Source of the DNA: Brucella thiophenivorans
Lineage (GTDB): Bacteria; Pseudomonadota; Alphaproteobacteria; Rhizobiales; Rhizobiaceae
Reading direction: 5' to 3'
DNA length: 64,000 bases
Assembly (NCBI RefSeq): GCF_002252445.1
Contig: NZ_NNRJ01000051.1
Span: 248,001-312,000 of the forward strand
Shown: one piece after another, positions 45,220-53,767 of the stretch
Layout: each line of letters begins with the position of its first letter
Position numbering within the stretch: position 1 is the stretch's first letter
Made by a program: the position numbers and the translations under genes
Notes under the pieces: model-generated
What the model was told of the DNA's origin: nothing
Database searches by the model: none
The model's input: only the letters and a program-made list of their open reading frames with translations

Positions 45220-46599
45220 ATGAATTCTGTCGCACCACAGCGCATCTATGACTGGGCCGCGTTTCGCGCCGAAATCGAAGGTATCCGCATTTATGACGAC
45301 CCCAAGCAGGTCGAGCTGCGGTCCCGCGATTATTTCTGGTATAGCCCGATCCTGACGGAAGACATCGGCCATTATTTGGGCGATCTCGTTGTTATCCCAA
45401 AAGATCAGGATGAAGTACGCCGCGTGGCAGCAGCTGCTGCGAAGCTGCGTATCCCCATCACCGTGCGCGGTGGTGGCACCGGCAATTATGGTCAGTGCGT
45501 TCCGCTCGAAGGCGGTGTTATTCTCGATATGACAAAGATCGACCGCATCATCGCAATCGAACCGGGCAAGGTTCGCGTTGAAGGTGGCGCACGTATTTCG
45601 CGCCTTGATGATGCAGCACGCGAAACGGGTCAGGAACTTTTGATGTATCCCTCCACCCGTCGTATCGCCACCATTGGTGGCTTTTTCTCCGGCGGTTCGG
45701 GCGGCATTGGTTCCCTGCGTCATGGAATGTTGCGCGACGACGGCAATGTCTATTCCGTCAAGGTTCTGACGGTTGAACCCGAGCCTAAAATCATTGAGCT
45801 TACCGGCCGCGATATTCACAAGGTCCAGCATGCTTATGGCACAAATGGCATCATTCTGGAGCTCGAAATTGGCCTGACGAAGGCAACAGAATGGGTACAT
45901 ACTGCAGCATTATTCGATAGTTATGAGGCAACGCTAAAATTCTGCCTTAAGGCGCTTGAAGAAAACCTCGATTGCTACCTTCTCACAACAGTCGATCGTC
46001 GCTTTGCGCGTTTCTATATCAAGTTTGGTGATCTGTTTCCATCCGACAAGGATGCAGTCTTTGCCATGATTGCGCCGGGAGAAGTGGCGCGTTTTGAAAG
46101 CCTCGCCACCGAATTTGGCGGAAGAGTTTCTTTCTCAAAAACGCTCGAAGAACTGCACAAGGCAGGGCTACAGCCCGCCTATGAATGCGGCTGGAACCAC
46201 ACCACCTTGCAGGCTCTGAAAGCTGAACCGGGGTGGACCTATCTGCAAGTTGCCTATCCCCGCCCCTTCGACATTGATGTGGTGACGCGCCAGATTGCAC
46301 GTTATGGCGAGACGCAATATATTCATCACGAAATGGCACGCCTTGAAGGCGAAGTGCAGATTTTCGCGCTCCCGCTGGTGCGCTTTGAAGATCGTGAGGC
46401 GATGTATCGTCTGATCGAAGAACTTGAACAGGTCGACGGTTGCGACATCTACGATCCTCATGCCTACACCATCGAGGATGGCGGCATGAAGGAAATTGAC
46501 AGCGTTCAGATCGAGTTCAAAAAACAGGCTGATCCTTATGGCTTGCTCAACCCAGGCAAAACCCGCGGCTGGACAGCCGACATGGTAGTAAAAGACTAA
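45220..46599 (+). CDS. FAD-linked oxidase (GlcD/VAO family)
   Basis: 459 residues. N-terminal PCMH-type FAD-binding domain with TVRGGGTGNYGQ (about 84-95), IGGFFSGGSGGIGSLRHGM (about 149-167) and the long substrate-binding C-terminal domain ending in LLNPGKTRGW. The family oxidises hydroxy acids, phenols, aldehydes or amines. Its substrate is not known; in this operon it probably acts on a product of the deaminase or hydrolase. GGAG precedes the ATG 12 bases after the amidohydrolase stop. Confidence 0.85.
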   Translation: MNSVAPQRIYDWAAFRAEIEGIRIYDDPKQVELRSRDYFWYSPILTEDIGHYLGDLVVIPKDQDEVRRVAAAAAKLRIPITVRGGGTGNYGQCVPLEGGVILDMTKIDRIIAIEPGKVRVEGGARISRLDDAARETGQELLMYPSTRRIATIGGFFSGGSGGIGSLRHGMLRDDGNVYSVKVLTVEPEPKIIELTGRDIHKVQHAYGTNGIILELEIGLTKATEWVHTAALFDSYEATLKFCLKALEENLDCYLLTTVDRRFARFYIKFGDLFPSDKDAVFAMIAPGEVARFESLATEFGGRVSFSKTLEELHKAGLQPAYECGWNHTTLQALKAEPGWTYLQVAYPRPFDIDVVTRQIARYGETQYIHHEMARLEGEVQIFALPLVRFEDREAMYRLIEELEQVDGCDIYDPHAYTIEDGGMKEIDSVQIEFKKQADPYGLLNPGKTRGWTADMVVKD

Positions 46600-46614
46600 T
46601 CAAAGGGAACCAAA

Positions 46615-47625
46615 ATGAAAAAAACACTCGTTGCGGCATTGGCTGCAGTTTCGCTCGGCCTTTCCGCACAGATGGCCTATGCGCTCGATAAGGTAACGCT
46701 CGGCACCAACTGGCTGGCACAGGCCGGTCATGGCGGCTTTTATCAGGCTATTGCTGACGGCACTTATCAAAAACACGGTCTTGATGTGACCATCGAAATG
46801 GGTGGACCGCAGGTCAATAACCGCCCGATGCTTGCCGCAGGTCGTCTCGATTTTCTGCTGACCGGCAATCTTCTGCTGTCATTCAACAATGTCGCCAATG
46901 GCGTGCCGACAACGGTTGTGGCTGCTTTCTATCAGAAAGACCCGCAGGCGCTCATGGCGCATGAAGGCGAATACAAAGATTTTAAAGACCTAACCAATGC
47001 GCAAACGATCTTGATCTCCAAAGACGGTCAGTTCTCGTTCTGGCCATGGCTCGTTAAGGAATTTGGTTTCAAGGATGAGCAGCTTCGCCCTTATGGTTAT
47101 AGCCTCGCACAATTTCTGAGCGACAAGAAAACCGTACAGCAGGCCTATGCTACCGCCGAACCACTTTATGCCGAAAAGGAAGGCGCTAAGGTTACAACTT
47201 TCCTACTTGCTGATCAGGGCTTCAACACCTATGCCAATACGATTGAAACACGGCAAAAGCTGATTGAAGAAAACCCGGAACTGGTACAGCGTTTTGTAAC
47301 GGCCTCCATCGAAGGTTGGAACAACTTCCTCTATGGCGACAACAGCAAAGCCTATGAGCTGATCCTCAAAGACAATGCGGATATGACCAAGGAAACGCTG
47401 GACGCTGAACTTGCTCGCATCAAGGAATTGCAACTGATCGATAGTGGCAACACACTCGAAAAGGGTATCGGTGCCATCGACATGAAGCGCGTGAAAGAGT
47501 TTTACGAACTTGCACGCAAGGCGGGCATTGTCAGCGGTGACGAACTCGACATGAGCAAAGTTGCAACCGATGCCTTCGTGAATAAGGGCGCAGGTCTCGA
47601 CATTAAGAAGCAACTGGGCCAGTAA
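46615..47625 (+). CDS. periplasmic binding protein, ThiY/SsuA (NMT1) type
   Basis: 336 residues with a signal peptide (MKKTLVAALAAVSLGLSAQM, then AYA). The mature protein starts VTLGTNWLAQAGHGGFYQAI, which resembles proteins binding pyrimidine or flavin-type ligands (ThiY, RibY). It therefore suggests an aromatic N-heterocycle as transported compound, rather than a sulfonate. It is the last structural gene of the operon, 15 bases after the oxidase and 27 bases before the regulator. Confidence 0.87.
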   Translation: MKKTLVAALAAVSLGLSAQMAYALDKVTLGTNWLAQAGHGGFYQAIADGTYQKHGLDVTIEMGGPQVNNRPMLAAGRLDFLLTGNLLLSFNNVANGVPTTVVAAFYQKDPQALMAHEGEYKDFKDLTNAQTILISKDGQFSFWPWLVKEFGFKDEQLRPYGYSLAQFLSDKKTVQQAYATAEPLYAEKEGAKVTTFLLADQGFNTYANTIETRQKLIEENPELVQRFVTASIEGWNNFLYGDNSKAYELILKDNADMTKETLDAELARIKELQLIDSGNTLEKGIGAIDMKRVKEFYELARKAGIVSGDELDMSKVATDAFVNKGAGLDIKKQLGQ

Positions 47626-47652
47626 ACGCCTTTAAACTAGCGGCGGTCAAAT

Positions 47653-48306
47653 ATGACAATCCACAAAGGGAATGACGATAACGAACTGACCGGACGAGAC
47701 AAAGTTCTCGGCCGCCGGCGTCGCATTCTCGGCGCGATCCGCACCGCCGCTATTGATGAATTTGCCGAAAAGGGGCTTGTCGGCGCATCAACGCAAGGTA
47801 TCGCGCATCGCGCCGGCCTCACAAAGCCGCAACTTCACTACTATATTTCCAGCAAAGAAGAGCTTTACGAAGATATTATCGTTTTCATTCTTGATGAATG
47901 GGAAGAAATCTTCCTCGGTGCCAGCACCGAGGAAGATCCGGCCAAGGTGATCCGGCAATATATCCACGCCAAGCTTTTATACAGCCAGAAAAATCCGAAG
48001 GCTTCGCGGCTTTTCACCACCGAAATTGCCAATGGTGCGCCCTATCTTAGCCGCCACTGGGCGAAGCATGTCAGCGCCACCCATAATGCGGTGAAGCTTA
48101 TCCAGTCATGGGTTGATGACGGCCGCATAAAGCCTGTCGATCCGCTGCTGTTCCAGATGCATATCTGGGCGGTTACGCAACATTATGCGGATTTCGAAAC
48201 GCAGGTCCGCAGCATGATGAAACTTACTAAAGACGACCCGCTTGACCTCGAACGCATCGAGAAAGAAGTCTCATCGCTGTTCCTGCGGGCCTGTGGTCTG
48301 GAATAA
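47653..48306 (+). CDS. TetR-family regulator, RutR-like
   Basis: 217 residues. N-terminal TetR helix-turn-helix (EFAEKGLVGASTQGIAHRAG, then LTKPQLHYYISSKEELYEDI, about 36-77) and a C-terminal ligand domain that matches E. coli RutR in pattern (NPKASRLFTTEIANGAPYL; FQMHIWAVTQHYADFETQV). RutR binds uracil and thymine. This suggests a pyrimidine-like effector for the operon it closes. GGTCAAA (47645-47651) directly before its start resembles a half-site of the RutR operator. Confidence 0.88.
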   Translation: MTIHKGNDDNELTGRDKVLGRRRRILGAIRTAAIDEFAEKGLVGASTQGIAHRAGLTKPQLHYYISSKEELYEDIIVFILDEWEEIFLGASTEEDPAKVIRQYIHAKLLYSQKNPKASRLFTTEIANGAPYLSRHWAKHVSATHNAVKLIQSWVDDGRIKPVDPLLFQMHIWAVTQHYADFETQVRSMMKLTKDDPLDLERIEKEVSSLFLRACGLE

Positions 48307-48325
48307 GCTTGATTTGAAATAGAAA

Positions 48326-48389
48326 GGAGCAGGTTCCTCCCCAAGAACCTGCTCCCGAATGCATCGCCCCCCGCCAAGGTGGTCGATGC
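48326..48389 (+). ncRNA. two hairpins with C-rich loops downstream of the RutR-like gene
   Basis: Hairpin 1: 11 perfect pairs (GGAGCAGGTTC, 48326-48336, with GAACCTGCTCC, 48345-48355) enclose the 8-base loop CTCCCCAA. Hairpin 2: GCATCG (48361-48366) with CGATGC (48384-48389) encloses a C6-rich loop. The layout resembles the CCTCCTCCC array at 38271, but no T-run or dedicated promoter is evident. It may be a processed 3'-UTR RNA, a transcript-stabilising element, or unrelated. Confidence 0.45.
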
Positions 48390-48543
48390 TATAGCTATAT
48401 CTCCCAAGACAAAGTCTCTCACAGCTTGAAAAAGATATATCTGATCTAAAGCAACTTTAACGCACGTTAGCGCTAATTTGCAACCTCATTCTTGCGGGAC
48501 ATTTCTCAATTTTTAAGATCAAACGCAACGCATAAAACAACGA
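48390..48543. other. intergenic stretch without a gene
   Basis: A short hairpin AGAC-AAA-GTCT (48407-48417) and a TTAGCGCTAA palindrome (48467-48476) are visible. No reading frame with coding features was seen. Confidence 0.4.
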
Positions 48544-48570
48544 AAAAGCCCGGATCTAAAACCGGGCTTT
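48544..48570 (-). terminator. terminator of the proVWX operon
   Basis: AAAGCCCGG and CCGGGCTTT with an 8-base loop; on the minus strand it ends in five T. It lies 19 bases after the proX stop. Confidence 0.85.
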
Positions 48571-48588
48571 AACAATTATTTGAAAACT

Positions 48589-49455
48589 TTATTCAGCTAG
48601 CCATTCCTTGATACGGTCAGGATTGTCGGCAATATATTTGTCGACAGCCTTTTCATAAGAAGTTTCCTGAGCGTCGAACATTGCAGTTTCAAGCTCATCA
48701 ATCGGAATGCTCATCTTGGCGAGGAATGCCGCAGCTTTCGGATTGTCTTCCTTGAAACCCTTGCGTGCAATGGCATCAACATGTTCTGCGCCGCCCAATG
48801 CACCTTCCGGATCAGCAATATAGCGCAGCTTGTATTTGCCAAACATCCAATGCGGGCTCCATGAGGTGGCAACAAACCAGCCATCGGAACGTGTCGCACG
48901 GTCAACTGTTGTCAGCATTGCCGCTTCACTGGAGATGTTGAGCTTGTAATCAAGGCCGTATTTCTTGATTGCTTCTTCCGACAAACGGGTAAGGCCCGCG
49001 CCCGGATCAATGCCCTGAATCTCGCCCTTCAGTTTTTCGCGAACTTCCGGCTTTTTGAGGTCTTCAATCGAACTGATTTCGCTCTCAGGAATGTAATCCG
49101 GAACGATCCAGCCGAGCTTTGCACCTTCATAAAGCGGTCCGAGGTTTTCGACCTTGTCTTCGACACGCTTGTAATAATCAGCATGTGTTTCCGGCAACCA
49201 GGCCATCATCATCGCGTCAATATCACCACGGCTTACGCCCTGATAAAGAGGCGCAACATCTGTCTGAACCAACTCAACCTTCTGGCCGAGATTGTCCTGA
49301 ATAATCTTTGCAGCAAGCTTGGTCACAAATTCTGCGTCGGACCATGGGGCCCAGCCGATTTTCACGGTATTGCTATCCTGAGCGAAAGCTGCTCCTGCAC
49401 TCATGCTGCCTGCAACGAGGGCCGCGAGGCCGATTTTGGTCAGTTTACCTAACAT
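48589..49455 (-). CDS. proX: glycine betaine/proline binding protein
   Basis: 288 residues, OpuAC-type periplasmic binding protein with a signal peptide (MLGKLTKIGLAALVAGSMSA then GAAFAQ). Aromatic ligand-box residues are visible in IGWAPWSDAEF, MMMAWLPETHADYY and GWFVATSWSPHWMF. It supports import of compatible solutes (glycine betaine, proline betaine or choline). AAAGGAG precedes the ATG at 49455; the longer frame to 49500 overlaps proW. Last gene of proV-proW-proX. Confidence 0.88.
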   Translation of the reverse strand: MLGKLTKIGLAALVAGSMSAGAAFAQDSNTVKIGWAPWSDAEFVTKLAAKIIQDNLGQKVELVQTDVAPLYQGVSRGDIDAMMMAWLPETHADYYKRVEDKVENLGPLYEGAKLGWIVPDYIPESEISSIEDLKKPEVREKLKGEIQGIDPGAGLTRLSEEAIKKYGLDYKLNISSEAAMLTTVDRATRSDGWFVATSWSPHWMFGKYKLRYIADPEGALGGAEHVDAIARKGFKEDNPKAAAFLAKMSIPIDELETAMFDAQETSYEKAVDKYIADNPDRIKEWLAE

Positions 49456-49496
49456 AGCTTCTCCTTTGAATTGAACGTGTTCCCATGTGTTTTTGT

Positions 49497-50414
49497 TCAT
49501 GCTTCCTGCTTACGGAATGGGTGTGAGGACGTTTCATCACCGCTCTTCTTCATGAAGGACAACCTTTTGAAGAAGCCCAGCACACCGCCGGAATTTCCTT
49601 TGCCGAAGCTTTGCGTGATGCGATCCAGAATGACAGCCAGAATGACCACGGCAAGACCACCTTCAAAACCCTTGCCAACATCAAGGCGCTGAATGCCGGT
49701 CAGAACCGTATTGCCAAGACCGCCAGCACCGATCATCGACGCAATAACAACCATCGAAAGTGACAGCATGATTGTCTGGTTCATACCGGCCATAATCGAT
49801 GGCATGGCGTTTGGAAGCTGAACCTTGAAGAGCAACTGCCGCGATGTGCAGCCAAATGCGAGACCCGCTTCGACAAACTCTGCGTCAACCTGACGGATAC
49901 CGAGATTGGTCAGGCGCACCACCGGCGGCATTGCAAAGATGACCGTCGCAATTGTACCGGGCACCGCACCGAGCCCGAAAAACATAGCAGCCGGAATAAG
50001 ATAGACGAATGCAGGCATCGTCTGCATGAGGTCGAGAACCGGACGAATGACAGACACAACCGTGTCATTACGTGCCATTGCAATACCAAGCGGGATACCG
50101 ATGACCACTGCAATAATCGTGGAAGCCAGCACAAGCGACAGGCTTTCCATTGTACCGCTCCACAGCCCCATGTGGATTATGAGTGCGAGTGCAAGCACTG
50201 TGAAAATTGCAAATTTCCAGCCAACGCGCCATAGCGCCAGCAGAGCGAGAATTGCAATGCCCGCATAGGGCGGAATTGCCAGAAGCGCGTTTTGAATACC
50301 ATCGGTTACAAAACCGATTGTGGCTGCGATCATATCAAGCGCAGGCGTAAAATGATCGAGGATATAATTGACGATCGTATCCGCCCATCCGCCGATACTG
50401 AAATTCAAATCCAT
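49497..50414 (-). CDS. proW: glycine betaine/proline ABC transporter permease
   Basis: 305 residues with a hydrophilic N-terminal and C-terminal tail and about six or seven membrane segments. The ProW-type loop DAEFVEAGLAFGCTSRQLLF (about 175-195) contacts the ATPase. It lies between proV (78 bases) and proX (41 bases) on one transcript. Confidence 0.9.
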   Translation of the reverse strand: MDLNFSIGGWADTIVNYILDHFTPALDMIAATIGFVTDGIQNALLAIPPYAGIAILALLALWRVGWKFAIFTVLALALIIHMGLWSGTMESLSLVLASTIIAVVIGIPLGIAMARNDTVVSVIRPVLDLMQTMPAFVYLIPAAMFFGLGAVPGTIATVIFAMPPVVRLTNLGIRQVDAEFVEAGLAFGCTSRQLLFKVQLPNAMPSIMAGMNQTIMLSLSMVVIASMIGAGGLGNTVLTGIQRLDVGKGFEGGLAVVILAVILDRITQSFGKGNSGGVLGFFKRLSFMKKSGDETSSHPFRKQEA

Positions 50415-50492
50415 GGTTTACCGTCCATTTCAGATCGAGTTACCTATGGCCGGGCGAATGCCCAAAAACCTAAGAAATTGTAGCAACACAGT

Positions 50493-51689
50493 TCAGTCCG
50501 CGCGGTCCCCTGCGCGGCCCAGACTCTCAAGCAATGCCGATTTACTGATAGCACCGAGATAGCGGTTATGCCGGTCGGTGACTGGCACTGGCCACGGGCT
50601 TTCAGCAACGCGCATCAGAAGTCCTGAAAGTGGCGCATCCGCTTGTATTGCTGCTGCAGCGTCTGGATGTTCCCCATCCGCCTTGATGCCACCATTCAGA
50701 AGCGCATCGCGTGTGACGACGCCGCGATAGACGCGGTCTGCATCAAGAAGCACGCCGTAAGACTTGCCACTTGCATCAAGCTTTTCCAGTGCCTGAGACA
50801 ATTGTGCTGGGTCAAAGACGATCAATTCGTCATCACGCGCAACATCTGCCGCTTTGAACACCCGCGAAACATCGACATTGCGGAAGAACGAGCGCACATA
50901 ATCATTGGCAGGGGCTGAGACGATTTCGTTTGGCGTTCCGACCTGAACGACCTTGCCGTGCTGCATGATGCAGATACGATCGCCAATGCGCATGGCTTCA
51001 TCAATATCGTGACTTACGAAAATGATCGTGCGGCTGTTTTCAGCCTGAAGACGTTTCAACTCGTCCTGCATTTCCGTGCGGATCAACGGATCAAGTGCTG
51101 AAAAAGCTTCATCCATTAACAAAATTGTGGGCTCACTCGCCAAAGCTCTCGCAAGACCAACGCGCTGCTTCATGCCGCCCGAAAGCTGATCAGGCATGGA
51201 ATTGGCATAGGGTTCAAGCCCCACGGCTGAAAGCGCTTTCAGAGCTTTTTCGTGACGTTCTGCCTCGCCCATGCCAGCCACTTCAAGGCCGAAACAGGCA
51301 TTATTGAGCACCGTACGATTGGGAAGCAGAGCGAAAGACTGAAACACCATGCTCATGTCGCGGCGACGAAGATCAATGAGCTCGCGTTTGGACATTTTGA
51401 CAATGTCACGGCCATCAACTTCGATGGAGCCCTCGGTGGGTTCTATAAGACGGTTGAGCAGGCGCAACAATGTCGATTTACCTGAACCTGAAAGGCCCAT
51501 GATAACGAATACTTCGCCCTCTTTAATCTCAAAACTCGCGTTGTCTACACCGATTGTAGCACCATGATCGCTATGAATCTGGGCTTTAGATTTACCCGCA
51601 CGCAGTTCCTGCATTGCAAGTTTCGGATCGTCGCCGAAGACTTTAAACACGCCACTCAAGCTTATCTTTGTCTTAGCAGGCGACTTCAT
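50493..51689 (-). CDS. proV: glycine betaine/proline ABC transporter ATP-binding protein with CBS domains
   Basis: 398 residues. Walker [17 protein letters not shown] near 60, signature LSGGMKQRVGLARALASEP near 165, Walker B LLMDEAFSALDPLIRTEM near 190, and two C-terminal CBS repeats (about 280-395) that sense ionic strength in ProV/OpuA types. AGGAC precedes the ATG at 51689; the frame is open to an ATG at 51719. First gene of the operon. Confidence 0.9.
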   Translation of the reverse strand: MKSPAKTKISLSGVFKVFGDDPKLAMQELRAGKSKAQIHSDHGATIGVDNASFEIKEGEVFVIMGLSGSGKSTLLRLLNRLIEPTEGSIEVDGRDIVKMSKRELIDLRRRDMSMVFQSFALLPNRTVLNNACFGLEVAGMGEAERHEKALKALSAVGLEPYANSMPDQLSGGMKQRVGLARALASEPTILLMDEAFSALDPLIRTEMQDELKRLQAENSRTIIFVSHDIDEAMRIGDRICIMQHGKVVQVGTPNEIVSAPANDYVRSFFRNVDVSRVFKAADVARDDELIVFDPAQLSQALEKLDASGKSYGVLLDADRVYRGVVTRDALLNGGIKADGEHPDAAAAIQADAPLSGLLMRVAESPWPVPVTDRHNRYLGAISKSALLESLGRAGDRAD

Positions 51690-51719
51690 ACTATTGTCCT
51701 CGTATAAAATACCATGCAT

Positions 51720-52228
51720 TATGTTTAACCCCGCTGTGCTGGCGAGTTTAATCTCCTTATTAACATCATTATTTGTTCACTCATGCGCGAATTTGACATG
51801 CGCAACTTGCGGGAAGCGAACGACCCACAAGGAATGATTAGCGATTGGTGTAATCTATTTATATAGGCCATTTCCAGACATGTCCACCCACAGTCACGGA
51901 TTCATCTTGGCGCGACCCGTCCCTTGTTTGTTTTTGATGGGTGGCGCGACGAAATATGCGAGCGAACTGACTTACCCGGTTGCCGGAAACAATCAGTCTG
52001 CCACACAATCATAGTAATCCTGTGAAAGGGTTGCACACGAGCGAACTGCGACAAATATGCAATTGGCTGCGACATGGGGCATTTTAGTATTCGTAGAATA
52101 TAATTCCACTTAATTGCAGTAGATTTGTATGATTGTACTTTCACCTTTTCCGACATCATCTGCCGGAAAAAAGGGCGCAAATCAATCGATCTGCACCCAA
52201 AAATTCGCCACACCGACGGCGGATAAAA
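51720..52228. other. intergenic region upstream of proV without a recognisable gene
   Basis: About 500 A/T-rich bases containing the proV promoter. A 103-codon minus-strand open frame (51902-52213) lacks a ribosome-binding site and family features and is not called. No clear operator was recognised. Confidence 0.5.
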
Positions 52229-52699
52229 TTATCGATTAACCATGTATCCAATGAAGCCAGTTATGCGCCAGCGCTCATCGTCACGACGGCAAAAATAAAG
52301 TGTCTGCCAATTGAGTACATCATGGTTTCCATCGACTTTTTCGATTGTGCCATCGAATTTTTTTCGTGCAACCGCAACATCACCGCTGATGTCGATTACA
52401 TTGAGTCGCGTTGCTCGAAATAAGGCTTCCGTAAGGGATTCGACATAATCGGTTGCAGCGCTTTGAGCGGCTTGACGCAGCCATTCATCGCGATAATCGC
52501 TCAAAGTCGGAAAAGCCGCGTCCCATTTGTCAGGATCAACCGCACCTTTGGCATGAATACCCAAGAACCGAACCGCGTCAAAATCATCAGCGACAAGTTC
52601 CCAGGTCTGGGAGACAAAAGCTTCAATATCGCGGCTTACCAGCATTTCCCAAATTGGCTCGCGGTCTTTGTCGCCGACAAATGGATTGACTATGGTCAT
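52229..52699 (-). CDS. NTF2/SnoaL-like small protein of unknown function
   Basis: 156 residues. The C-terminal half (VIDISGDVAVARKKFDGTIE, then NWQTLYFCRRDDERWRITGF) has the strand pattern and tryptophans of NTF2-like cone folds, which are found as isomerases, hydrolases or simply binding proteins. No catalytic residues can be assigned. Its ATG overlaps the stop of the upstream aldolase-like gene (TGATG), a sign of translational coupling, so it should act in the same pathway. Confidence 0.65.
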   Translation of the reverse strand: MTIVNPFVGDKDREPIWEMLVSRDIEAFVSQTWELVADDFDAVRFLGIHAKGAVDPDKWDAAFPTLSDYRDEWLRQAAQSAATDYVESLTEALFRATRLNVIDISGDVAVARKKFDGTIEKVDGNHDVLNWQTLYFCRRDDERWRITGFIGYMVNR

Positions 52700-53763
52700 C
52701 ACTTCAGTTTCCCGCGTGCTGCAACCGGCAAAATGTCGATGACATCATCGCCTGAGATGAAATGCACTTCGTCGAAGAGATTGGAAACAACGCAAACATG
52801 ATCGGGAATAACGCGCACCTTGTTACCGATTTTTAAACCGGCCAAGTCACCTTTGAGCGTGCCATGCTCTTCGCTAAGACCAGTCACACGCGCATCGGAT
52901 CGCCCTAATAGTTCGCCAAAATCAGGAAGCCCCAAAGTATCGCTTGAAAGTGTTTTTGAACCCGCGTCAATGATCGCTCGTTCCGGCGTCGGGTGGCTAA
53001 CAATTGTTGAAAGCACGCTCAATGCACAATCGTCCAGTGTTGCAGCACCCTTTGCGACCTGAAAACGATCAAAATAAATATAGGTGCCGGGACGATATTC
53101 GGTGATCACGCTTTTCGTCGGCGTTTGCCACATATCCGGCGTGCCGCCGCTCGAAATGGTCTCGCATTGAAGCCGATTTGCAGCCAGAATATCCCGCGCG
53201 TCTAAAAGCCATTGCTCGGTTTCATCAGCCTTTCCGGTTGCCGGATAGGTCATCAATCCACCAAACTTGAGGCCCTTGCTCGCGTTGATCTGGCGCGCCA
53301 GTTCCAGCGCTTCCTGAGCCGTCTGCACACCGCAGCGCCCCATGCCAGTGTCGCACTCAACCAGAACTTTGAGCGGACGCCCGGCATTAGTAAAACGCTG
53401 GGCCAACCCCTCAAGGCTTGTAAAATTATCGACTGTTACGGAAATCGTGATGCGCTGATGCAGTGCATAAAGCCGGTCAAGCTTGTCCTTGCCTAAAATA
53501 TTATAGGGCAGGAAAATATCAACAATCCCGGCATCGGCCATTACTTCGGCCTCGCCAAGCTTCTGACAGGTAATGCCCACAGCACCTGCCTCAATCTGGC
53601 GGCGTGCGAAAAATGGCAATTTATGTGTTTTGATATGCGGCCGCAGCTTCAGGCCGATTGCGTCGGCATGCGCCTGTGCCTTGATAATATTTGCCTGCAC
53701 GCGATTTACATCAATCAGGATAGCAGGTGTATCGATTTCGCCAATTGTTTTAGGCCTTGTCAT
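52699..53763 (-). CDS. D-threonine aldolase / D-serine dehydratase-like PLP enzyme
   Basis: 354 residues of the fold-type III alanine-racemase-like family. The PLP lysine lies in RPHIKTHK (about Lys45), and the C-terminal metal site is PDHVCVVSNLFD (His and Cys, about 320-331), typical of zinc/manganese-dependent D-threonine aldolases and eukaryotic-type D-serine dehydratases. It should cleave or dehydrate a D-beta-hydroxy amino acid, but the precise substrate is unknown. It follows the RpiR regulator by four bases and is coupled to the NTF2-like gene. Confidence 0.85.
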   Translation of the reverse strand: MTRPKTIGEIDTPAILIDVNRVQANIIKAQAHADAIGLKLRPHIKTHKLPFFARRQIEAGAVGITCQKLGEAEVMADAGIVDIFLPYNILGKDKLDRLYALHQRITISVTVDNFTSLEGLAQRFTNAGRPLKVLVECDTGMGRCGVQTAQEALELARQINASKGLKFGGLMTYPATGKADETEQWLLDARDILAANRLQCETISSGGTPDMWQTPTKSVITEYRPGTYIYFDRFQVAKGAATLDDCALSVLSTIVSHPTPERAIIDAGSKTLSSDTLGLPDFGELLGRSDARVTGLSEEHGTLKGDLAGLKIGNKVRVIPDHVCVVSNLFDEVHFISGDDVIDILPVAARGKLK

Positions 53764-53767
53764 TCAT

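Noticed and set aside
48544-48570. Separate small RNA at the proX end
   Set aside because: It is a simple hairpin with a T-run in the proX direction, fully explained as a terminator.
51902-52213. 103-codon minus-strand open frame upstream of proV
   Set aside because: Composition and codon pattern do not look coding, no ribosome-binding site, no recognisable domain.
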